This document shows positions 25,777 through 32,956 of a stretch of DNA of 37,246 nucleotides, piece after piece. Origin of the DNA: Streptomyces sp. NRRL S-118. Lineage in GTDB: Bacteria; Actinomycetota; Actinomycetes; Streptomycetales; Streptomycetaceae. The notes under the pieces are model-generated. The model saw only the letters and a list, made by a program, of their open reading frames with translations. It ran no database searches and was not told the DNA's origin. Position numbers and translations under genes: made by a program. Location of the stretch: assembly GCF_000716335.1 (NCBI RefSeq), contig NZ_KL591032.1:5591-42836 (forward strand), in the 5' to 3' direction. Numbering within the stretch: the first letter of the stretch is position 1; each line of letters starts with the position of its first letter.

Positions 25777-26094
25777 ATGTCCCCGACTCTGCGTTCAATC
25801 GTGTGCGGAGTGCTCGGTCTGACGCTGTCCGCAGCGGGCTCGACGGCTGCCGCGGCGGCCACGACGATCGCCGGCGAAGCGGCGCCGGCATGTGTGCAGT
25901 ACACGGCGGGCTGGCGCTACACCTTCGTCAGCAACGGCTGCGACACCGTGCAGCAGGTGACGGTCGAATACCGCGACGGCACCGCGGTACCGTGCCGCAC
26001 CGCGGCCCCCGGCGAGACGGTGACGTTCCCCGGCTACGGCACGAGCGGCAACGAGGTCCTCGGCGTGGTGCTCTGCGGGACGACACCCGCCTGA
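25777..26094 (+). CDS. Tendamistat-type secreted alpha-amylase inhibitor
   Basis: This 105-residue precursor has a signal peptide (MSPTLRSIVCGVLGLTLSAA then an Ala run, cleavage probably between 27 and 36) and a ~70-residue mature domain. The pattern matches streptomycete alpha-amylase inhibitors (tendamistat/Haim family). Four cysteines, C39, C55, C73 and C100, are spaced 16 and 27 for the two disulfides. The inhibitory triad W46-R47-Y48 lies exactly 7-9 residues after the first Cys, as in tendamistat, followed by NGC, a VEYRDGT strand and the APGETVTFPGYG turn. The family blocks animal-type alpha-amylases by inserting the Trp-Arg-Tyr turn into the active site. The gene is single, with its own terminator. 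No amylase gene is nearby. Confidence 0.88.
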   Translation: MSPTLRSIVCGVLGLTLSAAGSTAAAAATTIAGEAAPACVQYTAGWRYTFVSNGCDTVQQVTVEYRDGTAVPCRTAAPGETVTFPGYGTSGNEVLGVVLCGTTPA

Positions 26095-26426
26095 CAGCGC
26101 CACCACCACGTCGCGCCGCCCTCGGCGCACCACGACCCGGCCGCCCCGGCCGGCCCGGTGCGCCGAGGGCGGCCCCATCGCGGCATGATCGGGCCTTTCA
26201 CACACAACGGACAGCGGGAAATTGACCCCGGCACACGTCTTGCCTTCTCCCGGATACCCAGCAGTAACCTTTCGCCACCCTCCCAGGCACCACGTGCCTC
26301 ACCCGGCGGTCGCTGCGCTCCCCCATCCGCAGCCCGCCCCCAGGTCTTTCCGCGATCCGGGAACGACGCGCTCGCCACCCCCTCCGCCTCAGGCGCAGTC
26401 CCGCTCTTCTTCTCCGTGAGGTCACC
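26095..26426. other. Intergenic stretch between inhibitor and lipase genes
   Basis: The 332 bases contain the inhibitor terminator and then the lipase upstream region. A TTGACC (26222-26227) could be a -35 box, but no good -10 lies 16-18 bases downstream; GATACC (26253-26258) is 25 bases away. No ORF is convincing. Confidence 0.45.
26115..26173 (+). terminator. Terminator of the amylase-inhibitor gene
   Basis: A perfect 17-bp stem (26115-26131 with 26157-26173) begins 20 bases after the stop. The 25-base loop contains a second small stem (CCGGCC/GGCCGG). Confidence 0.8.
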
Positions 26427-27110
26427 GTGAGAAAGCCCGTATCCGTCGCCTTCATGGCCGTGGCCGCCCTGGCCCTGCAGGCGTGGGCCCCCGCCGGCGC
26501 CGCCGGTACGTCGACGTACCGCTCCACCAGTCATCCCGTCCTGTTCGTGCACGGCTACAACGGCGCGGCGTCGAACTGGGACACCATGGCCGGCCGGTTC
26601 AGGAACGACGGCTGGCCCGCCTCGCACCTGGACCAGTGGCAGTACGACTCCCGGCAGTCGAACGCCACCACCGCCCAGCAGCTCGCCGCGGAGGTCGACC
26701 GGCTCCTCGCCGCCACCGGCGCCTCGAAGGTGGACATCGTCACCCACTCCATGGGAGGGCTGTCCTCCCGCCACTACGCGAAGCACCTCGGCGGCAGCGA
26801 GAAGATCGACGCGTGGGTCTCGCTGGCCGGACCGAACCACGGCACGGACGCGGCGGAGAGCTGCTTCGACGCCTCCTGCCACGACATGCGCTTCGGTTCC
26901 GACTTCCTCACCACCCTCAACTCCGGTGACGAGACACCGGGGACCCCGCGGTACGCGACGTGGTGGTCGCCGTGCGACACCTTCATCAACCCCGACAGCA
27001 GCGTGTCCGTCTCGGGAGCCGTCAACCGGCAGACCGCCTGCATAGGACACAGCACCTTCCTCACGGACGCCACGGTCTACGCCCAGGTGCGCGACACGGT
27101 CAACAGCTGA
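26427..27110 (+). CDS. Secreted triacylglycerol lipase (lipase class 2)
   Basis: This 227-residue protein has a typical Sec signal (MRKPVSVAFMAVAALALQAW..., cleaved near AGAAG at 22-27) and an alpha/beta hydrolase core. The oxyanion region is LFVHGYNGAASNWDTM (39-54), the nucleophile motif THSMGG (S108), the acid D184 (SPCDTFINPD) and the His H208 (GHSTFLTD). It has four cysteines after the signal (C146, C151, C183, C205), so two disulfides are likely. The family is the small secreted lipases of Streptomyces and Bacillus LipA. The start GTG has GTGAGG 5 bases upstream. It would hydrolyse extracellular lipids or esters. It is a single-gene unit with its own terminator. Confidence 0.9.
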   Translation: MRKPVSVAFMAVAALALQAWAPAGAAGTSTYRSTSHPVLFVHGYNGAASNWDTMAGRFRNDGWPASHLDQWQYDSRQSNATTAQQLAAEVDRLLAATGASKVDIVTHSMGGLSSRHYAKHLGGSEKIDAWVSLAGPNHGTDAAESCFDASCHDMRFGSDFLTTLNSGDETPGTPRYATWWSPCDTFINPDSSVSVSGAVNRQTACIGHSTFLTDATVYAQVRDTVNS

Positions 27111-27118
27111 CGCCCCGC

Positions 27119-27155
27119 CTCCCGGTCCGCCCGCATCCGGCCGGCGGACCGGGAG
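27119..27155 (+). terminator. Terminator of the lipase gene
   Basis: A perfect 13-bp stem (27119-27131 with 27143-27155) with an 11-base loop starts 8 bases after the lipase stop. Confidence 0.75.
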
Positions 27156-27270
27156 CAACCGGACCTCGGCAGCCCGCCGCGACCCCCGGCCGGAAAGCGC
27201 CCCACCGGCATGGCCCCACGGACCGACCGCCCGGTATGTTGTGGCCCCCCATGGCGTCGAGGGAGGACGA

Positions 27271-28731
27271 ATGGACACGGTCGTCACCGTCAAACAGGGC
27301 CGCCTGCGCGGACGCACCACCCGGCACGTCACCTCGTTCCTCGGCATCCCGTACGCCGCCGGCCCCGTCGGCGACGCACTGTACCGGGCGCCCGCCCCGC
27401 CGGAGGACTGGGACGGGATCCGCGACGCGCTCGCCTTCGGACCGACGGCGCCCGCTCCGGCGTACCCGTCGCCGCTGGACCGACTGCTGCCCGACCGGCG
27501 GATACCGGGCGAGGACTTCCTCACCCTCAACGTCTGGACGCCCGATCCCGCGGCCGGGGGTCTGCCCGTCTTCGTATGGATCCACGGGGGCGCCTTCCAG
27601 CACGGCTCCTCGGCGGTCCCGACGTACGACGGGCATGCCTTCGCCCGCGACGGCGTCGTCTTCGTCTCCCTGAACTACCGCCTCGGCGTGCCGGGCTTCG
27701 GGCTCTTCCCCGATGCCCCGGCCAACCTGGGACTGCGCGACCAACTGGCGGCGCTCGCCTGGATCCAGGACAACATCGCCGCGTTCGGAGGCGATCCGGC
27801 ACAGGTGACCGTGGCCGGCGAGTCCGCCGGGGCGATGAGCATCACCTCGCTGCTGTCCGGCCGCCACGGCACCGGGCTGTTCCACCGCGCCGTCACGCAG
27901 AGCGGCGCGGGGCAGGGCTTCGTGACCGCCGAGGACGCTCGGCGGGTGACCGCCGAGACGGCCCGGCTGCTCGGAGTGGAGCCGACCGCGCGCGCGTTCG
28001 CCTCGGTCCCCCTGCCCGACCTGCTCACCGCGCAGCGGCGCATCTCCGCCGCTCTCGCCTCCCGGACCGATCCCGGGCCCTTCGGACCGAGCGTGGTGGC
28101 GGCCGCGATGCCCTTTCCGCCCGTGGTGGACGGCGACATCCTCCCGCGGCCGCCGCTGGAGGCGATCGCCGCCGGCGCGGGTCACGGCATTCCGCTGCTC
28201 ACCGGCACCACCACCGAGGAGCAGCGGCTCTTCCTCGTCCCGACCGGCGTCGCCGCGGCCATCACGCCCGAGGCGCTGCGGTCCATCGTCACACCGGCCG
28301 TCGCCGACGCCTACGCCGCGGCCCGGCCCGGTGCGACGCCCGGCGACGTGCTGGCCGCGGTACTCACCGACCGCTACTTCCGGCTGCCCGCGATCCGGGT
28401 GGCCGAGGCCCGCGCCGGGGCCGCCGCCACCACGCACCTGTACGAGTTCGCGTGGCGCAGTCCCGTCCAGGATGTCGGCGCCTGCCACGCCGTGGAGATC
28501 GGCTTCGCCCTGGACACACTGGGCCGGCCCGGCTCCGGGGGGCTCACCGGCGGGGAGCCCCCGCAGGACCTGGCACGCCGGATGCACACCGCCTGGGTGG
28601 CGTTCACCACGCACGGCGACCCCGGCTGGGAACCGTACGACCTCCGGCGCCGTCCCGTCATGGTCTTCGACCACCCGGAGCGGGGCGTGGTGGAGGATCC
28701 GCGCGGCGGAGAGCGGCGGCTCTGGGGCTGA
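27271..28731 (+). CDS. Type B carboxylesterase
   Basis: This 486-residue carboxylesterase has the family landmarks GIPYAAGPVGDALYRAP (25-41), EDFLTLNVWTP (81-91), oxyanion HGGAF (105-109) and NYRLGVPGF. The nucleophile motif is GESAG (S185), the acid is in TTTEEQRLF (E316 or E317) and the catalytic His is H406 (GACHAVEIGF). There is no signal peptide, so it should act in the cytosol on ester substrates, possibly xenobiotic or cluster-derived. The ATG at 27271 follows GAGGGAGG by 4 bases; an ATG at 27251 is out of place. It is a single gene with its own terminator. Confidence 0.9.
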   Translation: MDTVVTVKQGRLRGRTTRHVTSFLGIPYAAGPVGDALYRAPAPPEDWDGIRDALAFGPTAPAPAYPSPLDRLLPDRRIPGEDFLTLNVWTPDPAAGGLPVFVWIHGGAFQHGSSAVPTYDGHAFARDGVVFVSLNYRLGVPGFGLFPDAPANLGLRDQLAALAWIQDNIAAFGGDPAQVTVAGESAGAMSITSLLSGRHGTGLFHRAVTQSGAGQGFVTAEDARRVTAETARLLGVEPTARAFASVPLPDLLTAQRRISAALASRTDPGPFGPSVVAAAMPFPPVVDGDILPRPPLEAIAAGAGHGIPLLTGTTTEEQRLFLVPTGVAAAITPEALRSIVTPAVADAYAAARPGATPGDVLAAVLTDRYFRLPAIRVAEARAGAAATTHLYEFAWRSPVQDVGACHAVEIGFALDTLGRPGSGGLTGGEPPQDLARRMHTAWVAFTTHGDPGWEPYDLRRRPVMVFDHPERGVVEDPRGGERRLWG

Positions 28732-28770
28732 CCGGCCCGGCGGGGACCGGAGTTCACGCGCGTCCGGCTC

Positions 28771-28812
28771 GGGGCGGGGGCGGCCTGCGTATCGTCCGGC
28801 CGCCCCCGCCCC
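28771..28812. terminator. Bidirectional terminator between esterase and protease
   Basis: A perfect 15-bp stem (28771-28785 with 28798-28812) has a 12-base loop between convergent genes, followed on the + strand by TCTCTCGTCC. Confidence 0.8.
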
Positions 28813-28879
28813 TCTCTCGTCCCCGTTCAGCGGCGCTGCCCGCACGGTCACCGCGCGGCAGCGGCCGGCCGGACGCCGG

Positions 28880-29617
28880 TCAGACGCCGGCGACGCTCTG
28901 GATCCAGGCGCGGTACGCGGTCGCGTTGGTGTACGCCGTCGTGGTCTGGCGGTCGCTGGTGGAGGCGACACCGACCTGGACGCCGCCCGCCATCATGGGG
29001 CCGCCCGAGTCGCCGCCCGCCGTGATGCCGTTGCCGCGCCGGGCGCAGATGGCGGAGCCGTTGTACGCGTCCCGGCAGGCGCCGGTCACGATGACGTCGG
29101 CGACCTTGAGGTACCGGGACTGGCAGGTGGCCTCGGAACCGCACTGGGAGGTCGCACCCCAGCCGTACACCTGGACGGTCTGGTTCACCGACACCGAGCC
29201 GGGCTGGCCGAGGCGTGCGTAGGTGCCCGGCACGGACCGGTCGAGTTTGACGAGGGACAGGTCCGCGGAGGTGTGGTTGTATACACCGACCCCATTGGCC
29301 ACGGTGCCGCCGGTGGTCTGGTCGAGGCTGCCGATGCGGAACGACAGGCCGCCACCGCCGACGCAGTGCTTCGCGGTGAGGATCCAGGTCGGTGCGATGA
29401 TCGACGCGCTGCAGGTCTGCCGGCCGTTGGAGAAGAGCCGGGCGGCCCAAGCGGCGTTGTTGGCGTAGCCGCCGCCGATGATGGGCTGGACCGCGGTGCC
29501 GGCGGGCGCGGCGGGCGCGCTGGCGGCCGGTGCCGCTTGTGCCGCTGCGGTGGGGGCGAGTCCTAACACCGGGAGCGCGGTGGCCGCGAGCACGGGGATC
29601 AGTCTGGCTGTTCGCAC
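28880..29617 (-). CDS. Secreted chymotrypsin-fold serine protease (S1 family)
   Basis: This protein of about 245 residues has a signal peptide, a short Ala/Pro-rich pro-segment and a mature enzyme starting near IIGGGYANN (residue 46). The triad is H84 (TAKHC), D119 (SADLSLVKL) and S204 (GGDSGGP). Three disulfides are likely (C69-C85, C159-C165, C181-C191). The position equal to Asp189 of trypsin is Ile198, so trypsin-like Arg/Lys specificity is not expected despite the general resemblance. The GTG at 29617 is preferred because GGAG lies 6 bases before it. ATG 29629 is the alternative and lacks a ribosome site. It is probably a nutrient-scavenging exoprotease, expressed alone. Confidence 0.9.
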   Translation of the reverse strand: MRTARLIPVLAATALPVLGLAPTAAAQAAPAASAPAAPAGTAVQPIIGGGYANNAAWAARLFSNGRQTCSASIIAPTWILTAKHCVGGGGLSFRIGSLDQTTGGTVANGVGVYNHTSADLSLVKLDRSVPGTYARLGQPGSVSVNQTVQVYGWGATSQCGSEATCQSRYLKVADVIVTGACRDAYNGSAICARRGNGITAGGDSGGPMMAGGVQVGVASTSDRQTTTAYTNATAYRAWIQSVAGV

Positions 29618-29629
29618 GTTCGTCTCCAT

Positions 29630-30095
29630 TGTGTGGGGGTGTGGATGTCCTTCATGAGGACCTGCTCTGCATAGCCATGCAGTCGGCCATGCACGGACAG
29701 GACCGGGGTTTTCCTGTCGCGTGCATGTCATTTCGAGCTGCGGCGAATGTGACAGACGGTCCACCGCGGACGCAAGGGGTCGACGGGAGAGACCTGGGAC
29801 CCGTCATCGAGGCACCGGACGGCCGGACCCGCAGGCCACTACGGTCGACTACGCCGACCGGAAGAGGGCGGGAGACACGGCGGCGACGGTCGGCGGCGGC
29901 AGCGTCCGGCAGCGAAGACGTTCGCCGCGCTCCGGTCGGCGCGGTGTGCGCTCGAGCCACCTGCGGCACATGACGGAGCGGGACACGCGCCGGACCATTC
30001 GCGTAGACATACGGTTTGCGGAATACTCGGGTGTTTCGCTTGGTCTGGACCATTGTGCGGGGAAACGTCCTGCCGCCGGCCTCCTGGACCGCATG
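29630..30095. other. Long upstream region of the protease gene
   Basis: Over 450 bases carry no convincing ORF on either strand. The part nearest the protease contains repeats (29674-29727). The middle shows no clear promoter pair. The right end runs into the DUF1206 terminator. Confidence 0.5.
29674..29727 (-). promoter_or_regulatory. Repeats upstream of the protease, candidate operator or leader hairpin
   Basis: GCCATGCA occurs twice 12 bases apart (29674-29681, 29686-29693). An almost perfect 15/16-base inverted repeat (29688-29702 with 29712-29727, one extra base) overlaps the second copy. It lies 57-110 bases before the protease start. No known regulator consensus fits. Confidence 0.35.
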
Positions 30096-30137
30096 CCGAT
30101 GGGGGCGTTCCGCTCGTGAGCGGAACGCCCCCATCGG
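30096..30137 (-). terminator. Strong terminator of the DUF1206 gene
   Basis: A perfect 20-bp inverted repeat (30096-30115 with 30118-30137) with a 2-base loop lies 45 bases after the minus-strand stop. Its right arm runs into the 32-base tandem repeat. Confidence 0.85.
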
Positions 30138-30196
30138 GGAGTGCGACGGGTCAGACCCGGCGCCATCGGGGAGTGCGACGGGTCAGACCCGGCGCC
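30133..30196. repeat. Exact tandem duplication of 32 bases at the 3' end of the DUF1206 gene
   Basis: Units 30133-30164 and 30165-30196 are identical. The second contains the last four codons and stop of the minus-strand gene; the first is a spare copy between stop and terminator. An exact copy suggests a recent slippage event. Confidence 0.9.
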
Positions 30197-31022
30197 ACCG
30201 GGCCATGGCGAAGGAGAAGAGACCGAAGAGCGCCATGCCCGCGGCGACGAGCCCCAACAGCCCCGGCCCGGCCGGGGTCTCGGCGACGGTGCGCAACGCG
30301 TCGTCGAGCCCCTTGGCCTCGTTCGGCCGGTACGTCACCGCGGCGCGCACGAAGAAGACGCCGACCACGGCGAACACGGCCCCGCGCGCCACCCCGCCGC
30401 CGACCCCGGTCACATCGGTGAACTGCCGCGCCTTGCGCGACATCGCGCCGAGCTTCAGGTGCTTGCGGTACTTCCGCAGCACGGCGCGGACGGCCACCCA
30501 GACGCCGGCCACGACGATGCCCGCCCCGGCCAGCCCCACGATCCACTGCCCGCCCGGCAGTTCCAGCGCCCGCGCGGTCACGTCCCTGGACTGCTGGTCG
30601 CCGGACCCACTGCCACTCCCGCTCTCCCCGGCGGCGAACGCCAGCACCGAGTAGGCGACGAACGCGTAGAAGACACAACGGGCCCCGGAAAGAAGGCGCT
30701 TGCGGGCTTTGCGCCCGTCGGCACCGGCCGCGCCGAACACGGCCTCCGACAGCCGCCACACGGCCATGCCGATCAGGCCCGCCCCCAGGGCCCACAGCAG
30801 CACCGATCCCATCGGCCGGGCAGCCAGCTCGGCGAGGGCGCCTCCCCGGTCCGCCTGCCCGCCGCCGTCGCCCGACGCGATCCGCAGGGCGATCAACCCG
30901 ATGAGCACATACAGGACACCCCGGGCCGCAAGACCCCACCGCGCCGCCATGCCGAGCGCCGAACTGCCGGCCGCTTGGCGCGCCGCGGCGCGCCCGGGAA
31001 ACGGAATCGTACGTGCGTTCAT
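30183..31022 (-). CDS. DUF1206 membrane protein
   Basis: This 279-residue protein has six membrane segments arranged as three repeats of two, the usual DUF1206 architecture. The repeats open with AARWGLAARGVLYVLIGLIA, ARCVFYAFVAYSVLAFAAG and GGVARGAVFAVVGVFFVRAA, each with an R/K-G-x-(V/F)-(Y/F) flavour, and a second helix follows each (for example GLLGLVAAGMALFGLFSFAM). A Gly/Ser-rich loop (GESGSGSGSGDQQS) separates repeats 1 and 2. The function is unknown. ATG 31022 is chosen because GGGGGAGG lies 5 bases upstream; the frame is open 12 codons further. The C-terminus (MARWRRV) lies inside a tandem DNA duplication. Confidence 0.88.
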   Translation of the reverse strand: MNARTIPFPGRAAARQAAGSSALGMAARWGLAARGVLYVLIGLIALRIASGDGGGQADRGGALAELAARPMGSVLLWALGAGLIGMAVWRLSEAVFGAAGADGRKARKRLLSGARCVFYAFVAYSVLAFAAGESGSGSGSGDQQSRDVTARALELPGGQWIVGLAGAGIVVAGVWVAVRAVLRKYRKHLKLGAMSRKARQFTDVTGVGGGVARGAVFAVVGVFFVRAAVTYRPNEAKGLDDALRTVAETPAGPGLLGLVAAGMALFGLFSFAMARWRRV

Positions 31023-31130
31023 GTCAACCTCCCCCACCCGCTTGCCCCTTCCCGTCACGCGGAAACGGCGCGCCCCGGCGTACGGTCCCCACCGGGCCCG
31101 GAACCGCGGCGTGAGCGGCGGGGGCCGGGG

Positions 31131-31952
31131 TCAGCCGAGGTCGGCGAGCGCCGTCCGCGCCTCCTCGGAGAAGTGCGGGTGACCGGAATCGGCGGCCTGT
31201 CGTAGCGCCGACCGTGCGCCTTCGGTGTCGCCGCTCGCGGCCAGCATCGACCCGAGGTCGAACGCGGCCTTGGGGGCGAAGTCGGGGTGTCCGAGGTCGA
31301 TCGCCCGTCGGTAGGCCACCGCCGCCCCCTCCACGTCTCCCTGCTCCTTCAGCAGGAAACCGAGGTTGCAGGCCGCCATGGAGCCGGCCCGCGGATGGCC
31401 GGAGTCGACGGCCCACTGGTAGGCGGCGCGGGCCTCCTCCAGGTGCCCCTGCCGCTTCAGCAGGTGGCCCAGGCAGAACGCCGCACCGGGCGCCACCTCG
31501 GGATGGCCCGAGTCGACGGCGTACTGGTGTGCCGCCCGGGCTCCCTCCATGTCACCGCAGTCGTCCAGCATGTTGCCCAGGTCGAAGGCCGCGCGGGGAG
31601 CCGCGTCGCGGTGGCCGGAGTCGACGGCCGACCGGTATGCCGCGCGCGCCCCCTCCACGTCCCCGTGCTGCTGGAGCAGGAGACCGAGGTTGGCCGCGGC
31701 CAGCGGGGCGGCGTCCGGGTGGCCGGAGTCGGCGGCCTGCCGGTAGGCGGCGGCCGCTCCTTCCGGGTCGCCGTGCCGGGCCAGGAGGACGCCGAGGTTG
31801 GTCGCGGCCATGGCCGCGGTGTGCGGGACACCGGCCTCGATCACCCGCCGGTACGCGGCACCGGCCCCCTCCACGTCTCCCGCCTTCTCGAGCCACATGG
31901 CGTGGCTGAGCTGGTATCCGTCATCCTTGCGGGCACCTGAATCGCCGTGCAT
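31131..31952 (-). CDS. Tetratricopeptide-repeat protein
   Basis: This 273-residue protein consists almost wholly of seven ~36-residue repeats of the form NLG-x-LL-x2-x-GD-x-EGA-x2-AYR-x-A-x-DSGHP-x2-AP-x-AA. The period is two residues longer than the canonical 34-residue TPR, as in several actinomycete TPR proteins, and the helical pairs should stack into a superhelical protein-binding surface. There is no catalytic domain, signal or membrane segment. The ATG at 31952 has only GGGGG at a very short distance, so initiation may be weak; an alternative is the Met at residue 19. The partner is unknown. It lies 108 bases upstream of the DUF1206 gene on the same strand. Confidence 0.85.
   Translation of the reverse strand: MHGDSGARKDDGYQLSHAMWLEKAGDVEGAGAAYRRVIEAGVPHTAAMAATNLGVLLARHGDPEGAAAAYRQAADSGHPDAAPLAAANLGLLLQQHGDVEGARAAYRSAVDSGHRDAAPRAAFDLGNMLDDCGDMEGARAAHQYAVDSGHPEVAPGAAFCLGHLLKRQGHLEEARAAYQWAVDSGHPRAGSMAACNLGFLLKEQGDVEGAAVAYRRAIDLGHPDFAPKAAFDLGSMLAASGDTEGARSALRQAADSGHPHFSEEARTALADLG
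31150..31880 (-). repeat. ~108-base coding repeats of the TPR protein
   Basis: About seven related units with a period of 36 codons share GTGGCCGGAGTC-type segments (on the + strand). They are diverged but similar enough for unequal recombination. Confidence 0.7.
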
Positions 31953-32133
31953 GTCCCCCGTGCACCTTTCCGAACTGCGGTTGCCGTGTCGCGGCTCCCG
32001 ACCGGGTGATCATCTTGTCATGGCGGCCGGGCGGTCCGTGCGCGCGGGAGGAGCACCGGTACGCACGGCACTGCGCCGCGGCCGCGGCGTAAGGTGTCCC
32101 CGGGCGCGGCGCGATGACGAGGAGTACCAACGA

Positions 32134-32709
32134 GTGACTGCGCCGAGCCTGGAGCACGCGACCGTCCCCGCCGACGCCGGCGAGGTGACCCTGCTGATAG
32201 CACGCCGGGTGGAGCCCGGGCACGAAGCCGCATTCGAGCAGTGGGCGAAGGGCATCCTGGACAGCGCCTCCCGCTTCCCGGGGCATCTCGGTCACGGACT
32301 GTTCCGCTCCTCGGGGGGCCGCGCGCCGTGGTTCCTGGTGCACCGCTTCCGGGACGCGGAAGCCTGCCGGGCCTGGCAGGAGTCCCCGGAGCGGGCGGCG
32401 TGGTTCGCCCACTGCGAAGGACACCACCACACCGAGATCGCGCGGCGCACGCTCACCGGCATGGAGACCTGGTTCGCCGAGCCGGGGTCGACGCGGCCCG
32501 CGCCACCCCGCTGGAAGATGGCGGTCAGCGCCACCCTGGCGATCTACCCGATCACGCTGCTCGGCAGCTACCTCCTGGTGCCCCACCTGACCACCCTCCC
32601 CGTGGCGCTCGCCGGCGCGGTCCTCGCGGGCGTCTACAACGTCCTGATGACGTACGTGGCGATGCCGGCGGTGAGCCGTCTGCTGCGGGGCTGGCTCAGC
32701 GGGGGCTGA
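32134..32709 (+). CDS. Antibiotic-biosynthesis-monooxygenase (ABM) domain protein with C-terminal membrane helices
   Basis: This 191-residue protein has an ABM/YgiN-like ferredoxin-fold domain (about 15-115: VTLLIARRVEPGHEAAFEQW, FPGHLGHGLFRS, FLVHRFRDAEACRAWQESPE). It is followed by a linker and two membrane segments (about 129-150 and 156-176) separated by a short turn. The GTG start has GAGGAG 9 bases upstream. This ABM-plus-two-helix layout is known as a membrane family of unknown substrate in actinomycetes. A heme-degrading or quinol-type oxygenase activity is possible, but no conserved catalytic residue can be pointed to. It is a single gene. Confidence 0.82.
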   Translation: MTAPSLEHATVPADAGEVTLLIARRVEPGHEAAFEQWAKGILDSASRFPGHLGHGLFRSSGGRAPWFLVHRFRDAEACRAWQESPERAAWFAHCEGHHHTEIARRTLTGMETWFAEPGSTRPAPPRWKMAVSATLAIYPITLLGSYLLVPHLTTLPVALAGAVLAGVYNVLMTYVAMPAVSRLLRGWLSGG

Positions 32710-32914
32710 GGGGTGTCCGCACGGCGTCGCCCGTCCGCCGGGCGGAAGGGACCTTGCGGACAAGCCCTGCGGGGGGTCTCGTCGATCAGGCCGGATCGGC
32801 GAGCGGTGTGCGGTCACCGGCAGCCGGGAACTCCGGATCCCCGCGGGGCGGCGTGGCGGTGATGACGGGACGGGGCCGGCCCGCCGTCGTCGCCGATGCG
32901 GCCGGCCCCGGCCC

Positions 32915-32951
32915 TGCCGGGTCCGCGGCTGCCACCGCCGCGGACCCGGCA
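32915..32951. terminator. Bidirectional terminator between ABM and PLD-like genes
   Basis: A perfect 15-bp stem (32915-32929 with 32937-32951) with a 7-base loop begins 5 bases after the minus-strand stop. It also lies in the path of the + strand ABM gene. Confidence 0.8.
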
Positions 32952-32956
32952 CGGTG

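Noticed and set aside
25587..25904. 105-codon minus frame overlapping the amylase inhibitor start
   Set aside because: It lacks a ribosome site, runs across the promoter and signal-peptide region, and its codon use is unlike that of neighbours.
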